The notes: generated from the letters alone by a model not told the origin. A stretch of 27,786 nt of DNA from Zygnema cylindricum (GCA_037447655.1 JBBHKE010001073.1:64001-91786), one strand, 5' to 3'. Counted from the stretch's first letter, positions 1-10,120 are shown. A program made the numbers and translations.

Positions 1-745
1 CTGCGCGCAGCAAAAATCGTCTCTGCGATTAGCAATTCCCTAATTATAATTTGGATCTTTGAAAAAAATAAATGTCGGTCGCAAACATGTTTACACTACA
101 CCGCCAATCGTTATTAGCGTTGTGTACGCTAATTCCGTCCCGCTTTTTTTTTATTTTATTCTCCATTAGTGTAGTTCATTCTATTTTTTTCTTTATTCTA
201 TTTGAGGTTATTTTCAGTACGTTGTCTCTTAAATAGAGTGGTGTACGGTCAGTGTCAGACCGTACTTAAATGTACCTTTTTAAGTTAAAAAGTACAATAA
301 ATTTGTTTTAGTAACCGCGGACGCATGAGAATGTGCGTTCTAAAAAAGAAAAAATACCAGGTCGTAAAAAATCCCGCTCGCACATATTCGTCCGACAGCC
401 GCGTTTCGACCGTGTGAATGTACGATTTGTGTACGATTTGTCAGATTTTGTACGGATACCTATATTAGTGTAAGCATGTTTGCGACCGACATTTTTTTTT
501 TCAAAGATCCAAATTACCATAACCAAACAATTAGAATGTATGATTTTTTCCAAAATTTTCAAATTCTTAAATAGCGTACACCACGGTAATTATTTTTATA
601 CGCTAAAAAAACTTACACGCCAATAACGATTGGCGGTGTAGTATAGGTTTTCGCACAAAATCTTACAAATCGTACACAAATCGTACGTTCACACAGTCGA
701 AACGTGGTTGCTGGACGAATATGTGCGAACGTGATATTTGACAAC

Positions 746-753
746 CCGATTAG
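746..753. repeat. Target-site duplication, left copy
   Basis: CCGATTAG is repeated exactly at 1247-1254, immediately outside the terminal inverted repeats of the hAT-like element. The length of 8 bp matches the hAT superfamily. Confidence 0.8.
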
Positions 754-974
754 TAGTGTTGGGTATCGGGTAGATTCATATCGCGATAATTTCGATATTC
801 GATATATCGAATATCGATCGAGGAGGATCCTCGATATATCGTACCGAGACCAACATAAATTATCGCGATATATATCGCAAAAATTTCGTGTCCGTACAGT
901 CAGAGTACGGAAAACCGTACGAAAAAGTGTACGGAGAATCGTACGACAAATCGTACGAAAAATCGTACGGATTT

Positions 975-1027
<53 letters not shown>

Positions 1028-1246
1028 ACTGAGCGCTCAGTGGGGGGGGGGGGGGGGGGGGGGGGTGGGTGGGTTTTGAAAAAAAAAATTTAAAATTTTC
1101 ATATTCGATATATCGTCGATACGATATATCGGCGATATATCGCGATAATTTGAAATTCGATATATCGAAGCGATATATCGAATATCGGGTACATGAAATT
1201 CGATATATATCGAATATCGGCAATGGGTCCTCGATACCCAACACTA
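754..1246. mobile_element. hAT-like MITE, 493 bp, with 8-bp target-site duplication
   Basis: The terminal inverted repeats are TAGTGTTGGGTATCG (15 bp) at 754-768 and its reverse complement at 1232-1246. The element is flanked directly by CCGATTAG at 746-753 and again at 1247-1254, an exact 8-bp duplication as expected for hAT transposition. Subterminal DNA is rich in TCGATATATCG-type motifs on both sides. The interior holds CGTACG-containing tandem units (about 905-970) and a long C/G palindrome. It has no transposase ORF, so it is non-autonomous. Confidence 0.8.
977..1065. repeat. C51 / G24 homopolymers around a 14-bp palindrome
   Basis: A run of 51 C (977-1027) is followed by ACTGAGCGCTCAGT (1028-1041), a perfect palindrome, then 24 G (1042-1065). 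The perfect palindrome spans about 62 bp (1004-1065). The reading frames across it give polyproline or polyglycine and are artefacts. It could form a cruciform, i-motif or quadruplex, and its exact length could be affected by assembly. Confidence 0.9.
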
Positions 1247-1254
1247 CCGATTAG
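1247..1254. repeat. Target-site duplication, right copy
   Basis: Second copy of CCGATTAG. It abuts the right terminal inverted repeat of the hAT-like element. Confidence 0.8.
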
Positions 1255-1597
1255 ACCCCCCTTTTTAGAGCGCACATTCTCATGCGTCCGCGGCTACTAA
1301 AACTCATAAATTGTACTTTTTCACTTAAAAAGATACAATTTTGTACGGTCTGACACTCTCTGTACACCACACTAGTTAACTGATGGCGTACTTCCATTTT
1401 GTACGGTACTAGAAAATTAACTATAAATAGAGCATAGAAAAAAATAGAATGAACTACGCTAATGGAGAATAAAATAAAATAAAAGCGGGACGGAATTAGC
1501 GTACACAACGCTAATAGCGATTGGCGGTCATAATAGCGATACACGGTGTACCTCCAAACCCTAAATCCTGTGACGTAGACCAATCCTGCTTCGCCTC

Positions 1598-1805
1598 CAG
1601 TACAATACCACTTCCACCAGTTGTACCTGTATTTTTAAGGGACAAGATTGCAATCACATAAGATTATACTCTACATCGAACCGTTAGATCAGTCAGTAAC
1701 ACTTCCACCAGTTGTACTTTTTGGTTTTAATGAAATAGATTGCGCTCACATATAAACGTTATATCATTTTGGCCGGTTCACAGTTCAAATTTTCGGCACT
1801 TTGGA
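1598..1805. repeat. Two-unit tandem repeat, also present at 9940-10118
   Basis: The motif CTTCCACCAGTTGTAC recurs at 1611 and 1702 (period 91), followed by related GATTGC..TCACAT sequence. The same block, including the two-unit structure (period about 81, GTACCTGCTGC at 9949 and 10030), occurs at the second locus. No coding function is visible. Confidence 0.6.
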
Positions 1806-1809
1806 CGAC

Positions 1810-1930
1810 AACTTTGACGATTTCACACGCACGTGCGCTAATAACATTTGAATTTCGAAGGTCCATGGATTACACCGTGAATCGCTATTAGTGTAGATAA
1901 ATTATTAGTGTAAAAAAACAAATATTATAC
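1810..1930. repeat. Dispersed repeat with foldback-family terminal motif
   Basis: Contains TTTGACGATTTC, GTGCGCTAA, AAGGTCCATGGA and TACACCGTGAATCGC followed by TATTAGTGT. It matches 12195-12310 in the same order. It looks like the flank plus left end of a TACACCG foldback element with no visible right end. Confidence 0.6.
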
Positions 1931-3400
1931 TATAACATTGTTCTTTTTGTCTCTCTTTCTCTTTCTCTTCACCATCGTTTGATCCGCTATTGTAGTTAAT
2001 AGGTAGACAGCAATTTCCAAAACTTCCTCACTATGCTCCCCCAAGGTTTGGAGACTTAAGGCGTTGCTTTCATCTTTAGCTATTTCCAACTAAGGTCATT
2101 TAGTGTTGGAATGAGTACACTACAATTTGTTGTTTTGTGCTTGTCATGTCTTTCAATACCTTTTGTTCACTTGCCTTTCTTTGTTTGTTAATTTTTTTTG
2201 TAACGTTTTTCCGTCTTTGTCGTTCATCTTTCCTTCTTATGTAGCCGGATGGTTTACCGCCGTGCTTTGTTAATTAGGTCTTATGATATATACCAACGTC
2301 TTTGAATTATTGTTTCTTCGTCCTTTTTGTCAAAAAATCGAGAAATATTTGAATAATCTACTATTTAAATATAGTTATAATCCTAAAAATTACCAATTCA
2401 TAATTATTATACTCCCAAGTAATTTAATTTTACTTCATGCTTTCTAATTTTTATTTTTTTGTAATTTCTCTAGTCTTTTTTTATGATTTTTGCATTTGGC
2501 GACTATTCTTAAATAAATAATTAGGTTCTTGGCATCTAATAGAATATGTATTCAAGATTTGATTTGTCTTAAATATTTATATATTATTTTCAACTTTCCC
2601 TTTATCCTATAATTATACAATCTTGTCATCAAATATAAGAAACACATTAGAGCTTTGACATCACCTAATATTCTTGCCAAAAAATTTATAAACCTAAATA
2701 TTTTCTAAACGAAGATAGTTACTTCTTATCTGATGGTGATTTGGTTCCTCTCTCTCTCTCTATACAACCGACACTCGTCAAGGTGACCCTATTGGATTTA
2801 AGTCCTATTGGAGGAATTTTGTTTGCTTTTTCAGCCGAAAGCCCTTGTAATTCTATCCTTACTTCTTCTTACTTGTTTTTATCGTCAATGTTTATTTGTG
2901 GCTTTACAGCGATGGAAGCTTCTATCTTCTTTCGATCAGTCATTGCAATTATGGACTGTACGCGTGGTCTAAAACTCCCTCAACATGCTTTCTCGGGCTT
3001 GTGGGACTTCGAGGTTACTTTTCATAGATCTTTATTTATGATGATGTATGGTATGGTAATGTTGGTTTAAGCACACATATGTGTGTGTCCCTTTAGTGGT
3101 TGTTACTTCTTTGAGTGATTTTGTTTTACGTGCTATTTTTTGTGTGTTCGTGTCTTACGCCTTGCTTTTTTTTTTTCACCAGCTTCCCTCCGCCTGTAGT
3201 TTTTCAGTTTTGGCATTGTCGCCTCTTTGTTCCCATGGACTCACACGGTATACCATCGCACATTTTTTAATAAAGTCTTGCTATATGTATTTCAAATGGT
3301 GACAGTGGTTTCAACATTCAAAGCAGTCACATCTTCAAATTCAAGACAAAATAGCATTTCAAACACAACCAAAAAGTCTATTAAATAAGATAAAATATAT
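1931..3400. other. AT-rich intergenic stretch without a supported gene
   Basis: Mostly T-rich, AT-rich DNA. The longest frames (2741-3070 and 3081-3302, plus) begin at non-ATG or weak starts. They encode hydrophobic stretches typical of T-rich DNA, with no recognisable domain or splice structure. Confidence 0.5.
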
Positions 3401-3404
3401 TTAC

Positions 3405-3607
3405 TACACCTTGAATCGTTATTAGCGTATAGAAATTATTAGTGTAAAGAAAAAATTAGCGTCATTCATTCTAATTTAGTGCCAAGAGACGTGGCAGATT
3501 ATGGTCCACTTCCTTAAATAGTGTAATTTATTATATTTAAGGTATCAATGTCAAAATTTTGGGGTGCCGATATAGCGTACATAAGGCTAATAACGATTCA
3601 CGGTGTA
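3405..3607. mobile_element. Foldback MITE, family A, copy 1 (203 bp)
   Basis: It begins TACACCTTGAATCGTTATTA and ends with the inverse, AATAACGATTCACGGTGTA. The interior ATTCTAATTTAGTGCCA, ACGTGGCAGATT and GGTCCACTTCCTTAAATAG match the element at 9508-9728. TA at both edges is consistent with a TA target duplication or with TA being part of the terminus. Its right end lies about 13 bp from the start of duplicon copy 1. Confidence 0.75.
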
Positions 3608-4618
3608 GTTTATAAATTCACAATTTGCTCTAAGAAAAGACAAGAGAAGACAGGATGTGTGTTTTAAATATTCTCTATAATAGTAGATAATCCTTCAAAT
3701 TTTCAGCTATTAAGTCTAATATTGTAAGTTCAACGCGTATGATTTATCAGGAATACAAGTTCATTATAGACGGAGACAAAAAAACCTCCCTCTCTCTCTC
3801 CCTCTCTATTTTAAACGATTTCAAAATTCTATAGAGCCACTCGAATTCCAAAATTCGTAAAACTTCGAATGTTTATATTTCCTCCGCCACCATTTGCCAT
3901 CCGTACGAGGAAAGATCGTTTCACCTGTTTATAAAAATTTAAAGTTTTTTACTCTTTACAATCACATTTTCTTCTTCATGAGAGAATTAAAACAATCGAA
4001 GGTTTTCACGCGTTTATATTCTCATAATTACACGTCTTTTTACTGTGATTTCTTCTTTCACAAAAGCAAGTTCTCACCAGCATCTTTAATATTATATACA
4101 TAATAAAAAGAAAATGGACATCGGAAACTTCTAATATTCATATCACCAAAACCTTCAGATGATTTTAATAAGTTGAACCTATGATATGATCGACATTGAC
4201 CAATTTCAAATATAAGAAAGGATTGAACACTGTGTAGAAATTAGTTGCAAAAATAGAATCTCTCTCTCTATTTTTCTATCGCTCCCTCCCTTCTCCCACT
4301 CCTCTGGCCCTCTCTATCCCCTCCCCTCCCTCTCTCCCTCCTCCTCCCCCTCTCCCCCCTCTCCTTCAAACAAAATTTATGATTTTTACTTACTAACAAC
4401 CCAATAGTATCAAACACGAAAAAAACACAAATTTTGAAGTTTATGACTTGAGTAATTCCTTAAATAAGCTTAAAGAAAGAATGCTAAACTTTGTTTACAT
4501 TTGTTATTTGTTTAGAATAGGATAGTAAAATTTGTTTTTTTTTCATTTTCTGATTCAAAAAAGATAGTAAATTTTGCTTTCATTTGTTTTCTGTTTAAAT
4601 AAAGACGTTAAAATCCGC

Positions 4619-6799
4619 TTACTTTTGTTTTTTCGCTCGAAATTCTTGAATGTCTTCGTCCACATTTGCTTTAACTCGATCACGAAAACCAGAATATGGC
4701 TCGTACCCAAAAAGAATTTCCAAAACCTGTGGTAAACAGGACGCTTTCAAAAAAATATTATTTAAAAAGAAAACAGATACCATTACGACAATTACTATAA
4801 CGACCATAATGACTGCAATTATAAACATTACTACTTTTCTTACCATTATTCCTACATTTTGAACGAATGACACTATTTTTACTATTTCTTACTATTATCA
4901 CCATTATTACTATGATTGCTTATATTGTAGCATCTAAACAATACCATTCTTATTATTACTACCAGTGGTCCACCTTCCAAGTTCGATTTTGGGTTTTTTT
5001 ATCATAAACCATAAAATAGTGTTAATTAAAAGGAGTCTCAAGAAGTAGGCTACAGTTTAAGTCCGAAATTAAAAAATTATCATTATTGACTTTAAATCCG
5101 CTTAAGTACTAACAATTCTTGAACTCTAAAAACAAAAGATGAAATAATAAATGTGGTATAACTAAGGTGTAATTTTTTCTAGTTCCAATAAAGATGAATA
5201 TGAGAGAGATTACCATAAATAAGACAAAAAAAGGTTGGATGAATGTAACAAGTAAGACAAAAAGGGATAAACATAAGATGATTACTTCAAATAAGAAAAA
5301 ACAAAAGATGGGTACAAGGTGTAATTACATCAAGTACGACAAAAAAAGGTGCCATCAAAAGCGACGGAAGAAGGTCATCTGATAATTTAGGAACCCTTTT
5401 CTGCATTATATTAATATGGAGGAAAAAAAGGAAAAGAAAAAGAAAGAAATTTTTCTTAAGCAAAAGAAATATGAAGAAAGAAAGGAAAATAACTGGTTAG
5501 GCTTTTAAATACGATACTACAAAAAAAAAATCACATTTTTGGGGAATTCATACTGCCAACATAGCAAGCATGAATCATACAACCATTTAAAATAAATGAT
5601 TATACCAAATTTAAACAATATACATTGAAGAAAATGAAAACTTCTCGAGGTAAAAAAATTGTGTAAAGATGTTAAAAAATCGACATAAATAAATTTAAAA
5701 AGAAAATATAAAATATTGAAATATAAAACTAAGGTTCAAAAGGACAAAAGATTAACAAAAAAATAACAAACTGTAACAGAATTGTAACAAAAATTTAAAC
5801 CTATCATCAATTCAAGATATAAAAAATAAACACAAAATGCAAGATAAAGGTTAAATGAAATAAAGTCCGTAAAAAAGTTAAAATAACAAGAAATAAGTTC
5901 AAAATGTTTCAAATTTAAAAAAATTACTTACCTCAAAAACGCCATGACCAATAAATTCTGCAACCCGTGAAACTACTCGAATTGCGACTCCAACCTTAAA
6001 AAAAAAGGGGGGGAGAGGGGAGAGAGGGGGGGGAAGGGGCAATAAAGTCAATTCAATTAAAAAAACAATTGTAAAATCAATTCGAAAGAAAAAAAGCATT
6101 ATTTATAAGAGTCATTACTTTTCCTCAACTCTCAAATTTTAACCAGAATTGTTAAAAAGGAGAAAGGAGAAAAAAGAGAAAAAAGAAAAGAGAGAAAAGA
6201 AAAAAAAGGAAATGGAGACAATAGACAAAATAATAAAAAAAGAGGAAAAAAGTTAATGGCAATAATAGTTTCCTAAATTGACATAAAGAAATACACATTT
6301 GTACATTAGTATTAAAAAATGAAATAAACAAACAAGAACAAAAACAACAACACTTCAAAAAAAAAAAAACACATTTCCTTCCATGCCACGTCATTCACTG
6401 CGTTTGAAACATCATTAAAAAATGTAATAAAAGACAAAAAAAAACCTATCTTACCTTCCATGCCACGTCACGCCCCAACGTCTGAAAAACGGCTTCGGCA
6501 GAAATAAGACAAATAGAAATGAGACACGTGGAAATTAATCCGACTCTAACCTCCACTAAAATGTATAATAAGGCGAAAAAAAGAGCGACAAAAAAAGACG
6601 CATTTATGACAACATATTGCCGGCCGGGAAAATCCAAAGAAGAAAATGGAGTGGGAAAAAAAGGGGGAAAATAATCCAAAAGTAGGAGAGTTGAGAAAAA
6701 AATAGGCCAAACAAAAACAAAGTGAATTATTTTGTTTAGAAGATCATTGTGATAGGAACCATAAAAAGAATAATGCTTTTCAAGGTCAAAAAGTGCCAT
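4619..6799 (-). CDS. MPO1: Mpo1-like (DUF962) membrane dioxygenase, upstream copy, 4 exons
   Basis: Spliced gene read right to left. Exon 1 is 6799-6455 (ATG at 6799-6797), exon 2 is 5994-5932, exon 3 is 5400-5329, and exon 4 is 4726-4619 (TAA included). All introns are GT-AG and phase 0, giving 195 residues. Yeast Mpo1 is an ER-membrane, iron-dependent 2-hydroxy fatty acid dioxygenase in phytosphingosine breakdown. Family marks visible here are LEKHYSFYGSYHND..N..IH near the N-terminus (H17, H26), hydrophobic segments at about 24-42, 62-82 and 86-105, FIGHGVFE at 129-136 (H132), LLMAPFF at 150-156, and FGYEPYSGF near the C-terminus. Compared with the second copy, exons 2-3 carry W125R, Q128E, A141K, L143S, N145D and Q148P. 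The exon 3 donor reads GAT|gtaatt instead of GAG|gtaatt. No stop or frameshift is visible, so it may still be made, but relaxed constraint or early pseudogenisation is likely. Family assignment is strong; activity is inferred. Confidence 0.85.
6001..6045 (-). repeat. Pyrimidine tract at intron 1 acceptor of MPO1-like copy 1
   Basis: On the sense (minus) strand this is a C/T-only tract of about 40 nt just before the aag|GTTGG acceptor of exon 2. The same position in copy 2 carries a tract about three times longer. Confidence 0.7.
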
Positions 6800-6958
6800 A
6801 TTTACTCTTTGCTCCTCCTTTTTATTTATTTTTTCTACTGTTTTTCCGTTTTTTTTTCTTCGTTGCTTTTTTTCTTTTTATCTCCTTTGTATTCTTTTCT
6901 TCCTCCTCGATGTAATTCTTTTGATATTTTTTCCCTCTTGATTTTGTGAATATAGAGC

Positions 6959-7041
6959 GGCGAGAGAGGGAGAGAGAGCGAGGGCGAGAGAGAGAGATAG
7001 AGGAGAGAGAAAGAGGGGAGAGAGAGAGATAGAGAAAGAGA
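6959..7041. repeat. GA/CT microsatellite upstream of MPO1-like copy 1
   Basis: GAGAGAGGGAGAG-type repeat on plus, CT-rich in the gene's sense direction. It starts about 160 bp upstream of the ATG. A shorter GAGAGA run occupies the matching place in copy 2 (about 21382-21402). It could be a promoter or 5'-leader pyrimidine patch, but that is inference. Confidence 0.6.
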
Positions 7042-7215
7042 CTAATAATGTTCCTGGCTTAAGAAGCAAGAATTTAGTTAAAAACAGAAAATTTCGTATG
7101 GAGAAACTCAAAACCAAAAGTGAAAAAAGAGGTGATTCAAAATGAGATAATGAGAGAGCAAATGACTTTAACTACGAAATAAAAGAACCTTCTCAAAGTT
7201 TTCGCGTCTCCTGTA

Positions 7216-7940
7216 TTGGAATTCCTTCCTATTTCTTCCTATTGAAGCCTATTTCTACATTGACATTTCTTGTTTCTCGTTTCTTATTTTCTTGTTTCTT
7301 GTTTTCTTGTTTCATGTTTTTTGTTTCTTATTTTTTTGTTTCTTAGTCCTTAAAAGTTAAATCCGTCCAATTTCCTCACTCAAAATTCTGTCCGTCAGTG
7401 AGTTTCTGTTCTCTTCTTTTCTCTTCTTTTCTTTTCTTTCCTTTTCTTTTTTTTTTTTTTTTTTTTTACATATATTTTGTAGTGAAGAAACGTTCCCCTC
7501 GGGAACTTGTACTATTTTTCCTTTAATAATTCATTTTACGTGGGTTAATCTTATATAGATTAATCATAACAATAGTACAGTAGTCTACAATGTAAAGAAT
7601 CTCATCTGATCTAAGACAATTAGGTTACGATAAAAGTCTCCTTTGTCCTTTGTTTGTCTCTTTTACGTCTATCTTTTCCTTTTTTTTTTTTTTTCCTTAT
7701 TTCTTGTTTTTTCCATTTCGTTCTCTTATAGCCTCAACTGTTCTAGGTTTTACAACTGTAAGTTTTAGATTCATAATATGTCCGTTTCGAAAAAATATGG
7801 CGTCCTTTTTCCTTTTTCGGCGTTCTTTTGTTTGTTTCTGACTCCAATTAAGAAACCACGAAAACTTGTCTTATCGCGACGCCGAATTACAAATTACGTC
7901 ATTGGTTGGCGCGGTTCGAATCTACGTAGGAAAGCGAAAA
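7216..7940. other. T-rich low-complexity stretch, no gene seen
   Basis: Includes TTTCTTG-type degenerate repeats at about 7265-7345, a CTTTT/T-run stretch at about 7410-7467 and another T run at about 7679-7694. Frames here are hydrophobic T-rich translations without domain signals. Confidence 0.5.
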
Positions 7941-8050
7941 CCCGAAAACCTATAACGAAACGTGGCTTTTTTTATGTGGCGTTTATAAATTGCTACCCGA
8001 AAACCTATAACGAAACGTGGCTTTTTTAATGTGGCGTTTATAAATTGCCA
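7941..8050. repeat. 55-bp tandem duplication
   Basis: Two nearly identical units, 7941-7995 and 7996-8050. Each contains CCCGAAAACCTATAACG, AACGTGGCTTTTTT and GTGGCGTTTATAAATTGC. The right unit runs into CCACGTGGTC. No coding role is evident. Confidence 0.85.
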
Positions 8051-8264
8051 CGTGGTCATATAGTCTTTCGGCAAGCCTTGGGCCGCAAAGACAAAATAGT
8101 TCACCGTGTACCTTTTAGGCTTTTCATGCATTTTTGTTGTGTGTTTACTGTTTAGTCCTTTAGGATTTTGGTCTTAACCTTTGTTGGTCATCAATACTTT
8201 TTAGTGACAATCATGTTTTGTACTTTGATGGTATTACCATCGCGTTATTGGAGATAAAATCTTT

Positions 8265-8480
8265 TGTATCGCTATTAGTGTTAATGTTTTTTTCGCCACT
8301 TAAAACATATTTTCTCCGTACACACTTGTTGGATAATAGATCTGAGGGTTGCGATTGAAAGCCAAGAATCTCACCTTCCCATTGGCGGTCTCCACTTGAA
8401 AATACGACAAGTGTGTACGGAGAAAACATGATTTAAGTGGCGAAAAAGGTATTAACACTAATAGCGATACACGGTGTACT
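8265..8480. mobile_element. Foldback MITE, family B, copy 1 (about 216 bp)
   Basis: Left arm GTATCGCTATTAGTGTTAAT, TTTTTTTCGCCACTTAAAAC and CTCCGTACACAC pairs with the right arm, which ends AACACTAATAGCGATACACG and GTGTAC. The arms are long, so the transcript would form a near-continuous hairpin. The leftmost CACC is missing or diverged. The interior matches the copy at 8948-9168. Confidence 0.75.
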
Positions 8481-8947
8481 GTAACGTGTTCATTCATAGA
8501 GGACAAGTCTTTAGTTGGACATTAGCGTGTATTAACTGCATTTTAACTGACGAGGATTTTTTTAGCACATTTTTGCCTCCCTCATTTGACGCTTTATCCG
8601 TACAGTCCTGCACATGTCACTTTGGCAGATATGACCAATAGACTGCAAGAGTCGCGACAGCCTTAACAAACCTGACACATCACGACAAAACTATAACAAA
8701 CCTAACGCGTCACTAGACGGATTTTCACTTATCACGTTTTTTTTCCCAAGGAATTTCCCTATTGGTCCAAGATCTGACGTCTTCTGGTAATATTCCAAAG
8801 GATCGAGATCTTATCGTTGACCCATGACCACCGTTGACTCGGAAGGCAGGCTGGGGTCAACGAAAATCTAATCCGCTAAAATCCAAAAGTTGTTGCAAAA
8901 CCCTCATGCCGAGCCACCGACATTTGTCCATTTTGTGCAAGCTACAG
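8481..8947. other. Intergenic stretch, no gene seen
   Basis: Mixed-composition DNA between two family B elements. I see no long frame, RNA gene or clear repeat. Confidence 0.4.
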
Positions 8948-9168
8948 TACACCGCGTATCGCTATTAGTGTTAATGTTTTTTTCGCCACTTAAAACATCT
9001 TTTCTCCGTACACATTTGTCGGATTGTGGATCTGACGGTTGCAATTGAAAGCTAAGATTCTCAGCTTCCGATTGGCGCTCTCAAACTTAAAATTGCACGA
9101 GTGCGTACGGAGAAAAGTTGTTTTAAGTGGCGAAAAAATTATTAACACTAATAGCGATTCACGGTTTA
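8948..9168. mobile_element. Foldback MITE, family B, copy 2 (about 221 bp)
   Basis: It begins TACACCGCGTATCGCTATTA and ends with the inverse, TAATAGCGATTCACGG and TTTA. Flanks add a further 7-bp palindrome (GCTACAG / CTGTAGC), so the repeat terminus may extend to 8941-9175. The arms carry CGCCACTTAAAACAT and TCTCCGTACAC on the left and complementary blocks on the right. Confidence 0.8.
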
Positions 9169-9507
9169 CTGTAGCACTTCATTTAATGCGTATTCGTACG
9201 AAACTCCTCCTTATCCGTCGTCCGTACCTACGCCAAACCCTGGACTTGGGGCGTCTACCTGATAGCCTATTCCCACCGGAGCATTTCCCATTCCGATGAT
9301 TTTCCGATTTATGATAAAATATGAAACTTTTAAAATCCTTTGTACGTGCAAAACTTTCTTTCTATTTGTCGAACAGCGATCCTTTCATTCATAGCCTATT
9401 CCCACGGGAAAAAATTCACTTCCGCAACAGACGGACGGTCGAATAATGTACGGCTTTCTATGAAAACCGTACAAAAAATATTGCCGGATGTAGAAGTCGG
9501 GTTAAAG

Positions 9508-9728
9508 TACACCGCGCATCGTTATTAGTGTCAAAGTTTAAATAGCGTAAAAAAAAAATAGTGTTATTGATTCTAATTTAGTGCCAGAAACGTGGCAGAT
9601 TGTGGTCCACTTCCTTAAATAGCGTTGCTAATTTAATTTCAAAAATCATGTATACTAATTGCGGGAAAAAATCAAGATTTTAAGAACCCAAATTAGAGTT
9701 AATAACACTAATAACGATGCGCGGTGTA
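9508..9728. mobile_element. Foldback MITE, family A, copy 2 (221 bp)
   Basis: Termini are TACACCGCGCATCGTTATTA and its inverse, ending at 9728. The interior shares ATTCTAATTTAGTGCCA, ACGTGGCAGATT and GGTCCACTTCCTTAAATAG with the element at 3405-3607. It has no coding capacity. Confidence 0.8.
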
Positions 9729-9939
9729 GCGTATTTCGCCGAAAAGCTGACGTAGCCAAAAATACATCGAACGGCTATTTCATTGCAATCGAGCGAAACA
9801 ACTGCCGGTTTTGAACCACCGTCGTCGTCCTTCGAACATTCAATACTGCAGGTTTGTTTTCGTGCCTATGATTGATGACGTCGAAACGTGTACGTTTTCC
9901 GATCAGTTTTGGAAAATCAAATGCTCCAGTGGGTATAGG

Positions 9940-10118
9940 CTATGAATCGTACCTGCTGCTTTTATGGAAATAAAAGAATAAATTAAACACATAAAACCGT
10001 TAAATCATTCAGTACCACTTCCACCGGTTGTACCTGCTGCTTTTAACGAAAGAGATTACGCTCACATAAAAACGTTAGATCAGTTTGGGCGGTTTGCAGC
10101 CAAAACCCCTGGCACTTT
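9940..10118. repeat. Dispersed repeat matching 1598-1805, truncated at its right edge
   Basis: Shared blocks are CGTTA.ATCA.TCAGTA, ACTTCCACC.GTTGTAC, and the GA.ATTACGCTCACATA..AACGTTA region. Similarity stops at GGCACTTT. The continuation of the other locus (TTTGACGATTTC onward) resumes only at about 12195 here. Confidence 0.6.
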
Positions 10119-10120
10119 TG

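Larger units (their letters stand above)
97..1550. mobile_element. Nest of foldback (MITE-like) elements, interrupted by a hAT-like element
   Basis: A large imperfect inverted repeat. The left arm, about 101-345, pairs with about 1262-1527. Both arms share the ACCGCCAATCG end, the GCGGGACGGAATTAGCG block in inverse form, the GTCAGACCGTAC block and the GCGTCCGCGG block. Terminal TACACCG motifs occur at 97 (plus strand) and, in reverse, ending at 640 and 1550. These suggest two overlapping or nested units (97-640 and 97-1550). A second inverted pair (about 366-458 with 643-738) lies inside. In addition 50-96 has an inverted copy at 473-517. There is no credible coding region. The 97-1550 span includes the separate hAT-like insertion at 754-1246. 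Confidence 0.7.
3621..7215. repeat. Segmental duplication, copy 1
   Basis: Collinear with 16508-21612 from CAATTTGCT near 3621 through the MPO1-like gene to the CGTCTCCTG motif at the right end. Shared non-coding landmarks include TCAGCTAT.AAGTCTAATATT (3703-3722), TTTGCCATCCGTACGAGG (3891-3908), pyrimidine tracts, and a CT-rich block upstream of exon 1. The 3' flank (3621-4618) holds pyrimidine tracts at about 3788-3808 and 4258-4370 but no supported gene. Confidence 0.85.

Noticed and set aside
613-1244. Polyglycine and polyproline frames
   Set aside because: They come from the C/G homopolymers and CGTACG repeats inside a MITE.
2741-3070. 109-codon plus-strand frame
   Set aside because: Starts at TTG and encodes hydrophobic sequence from T-rich DNA, with no domain or splice support.
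4650-4862. Plus-strand frame opposite exon 4
   Set aside because: Shadow of the minus-strand exon plus an ATT-type repeat; it has no protein-like conservation in the second copy.
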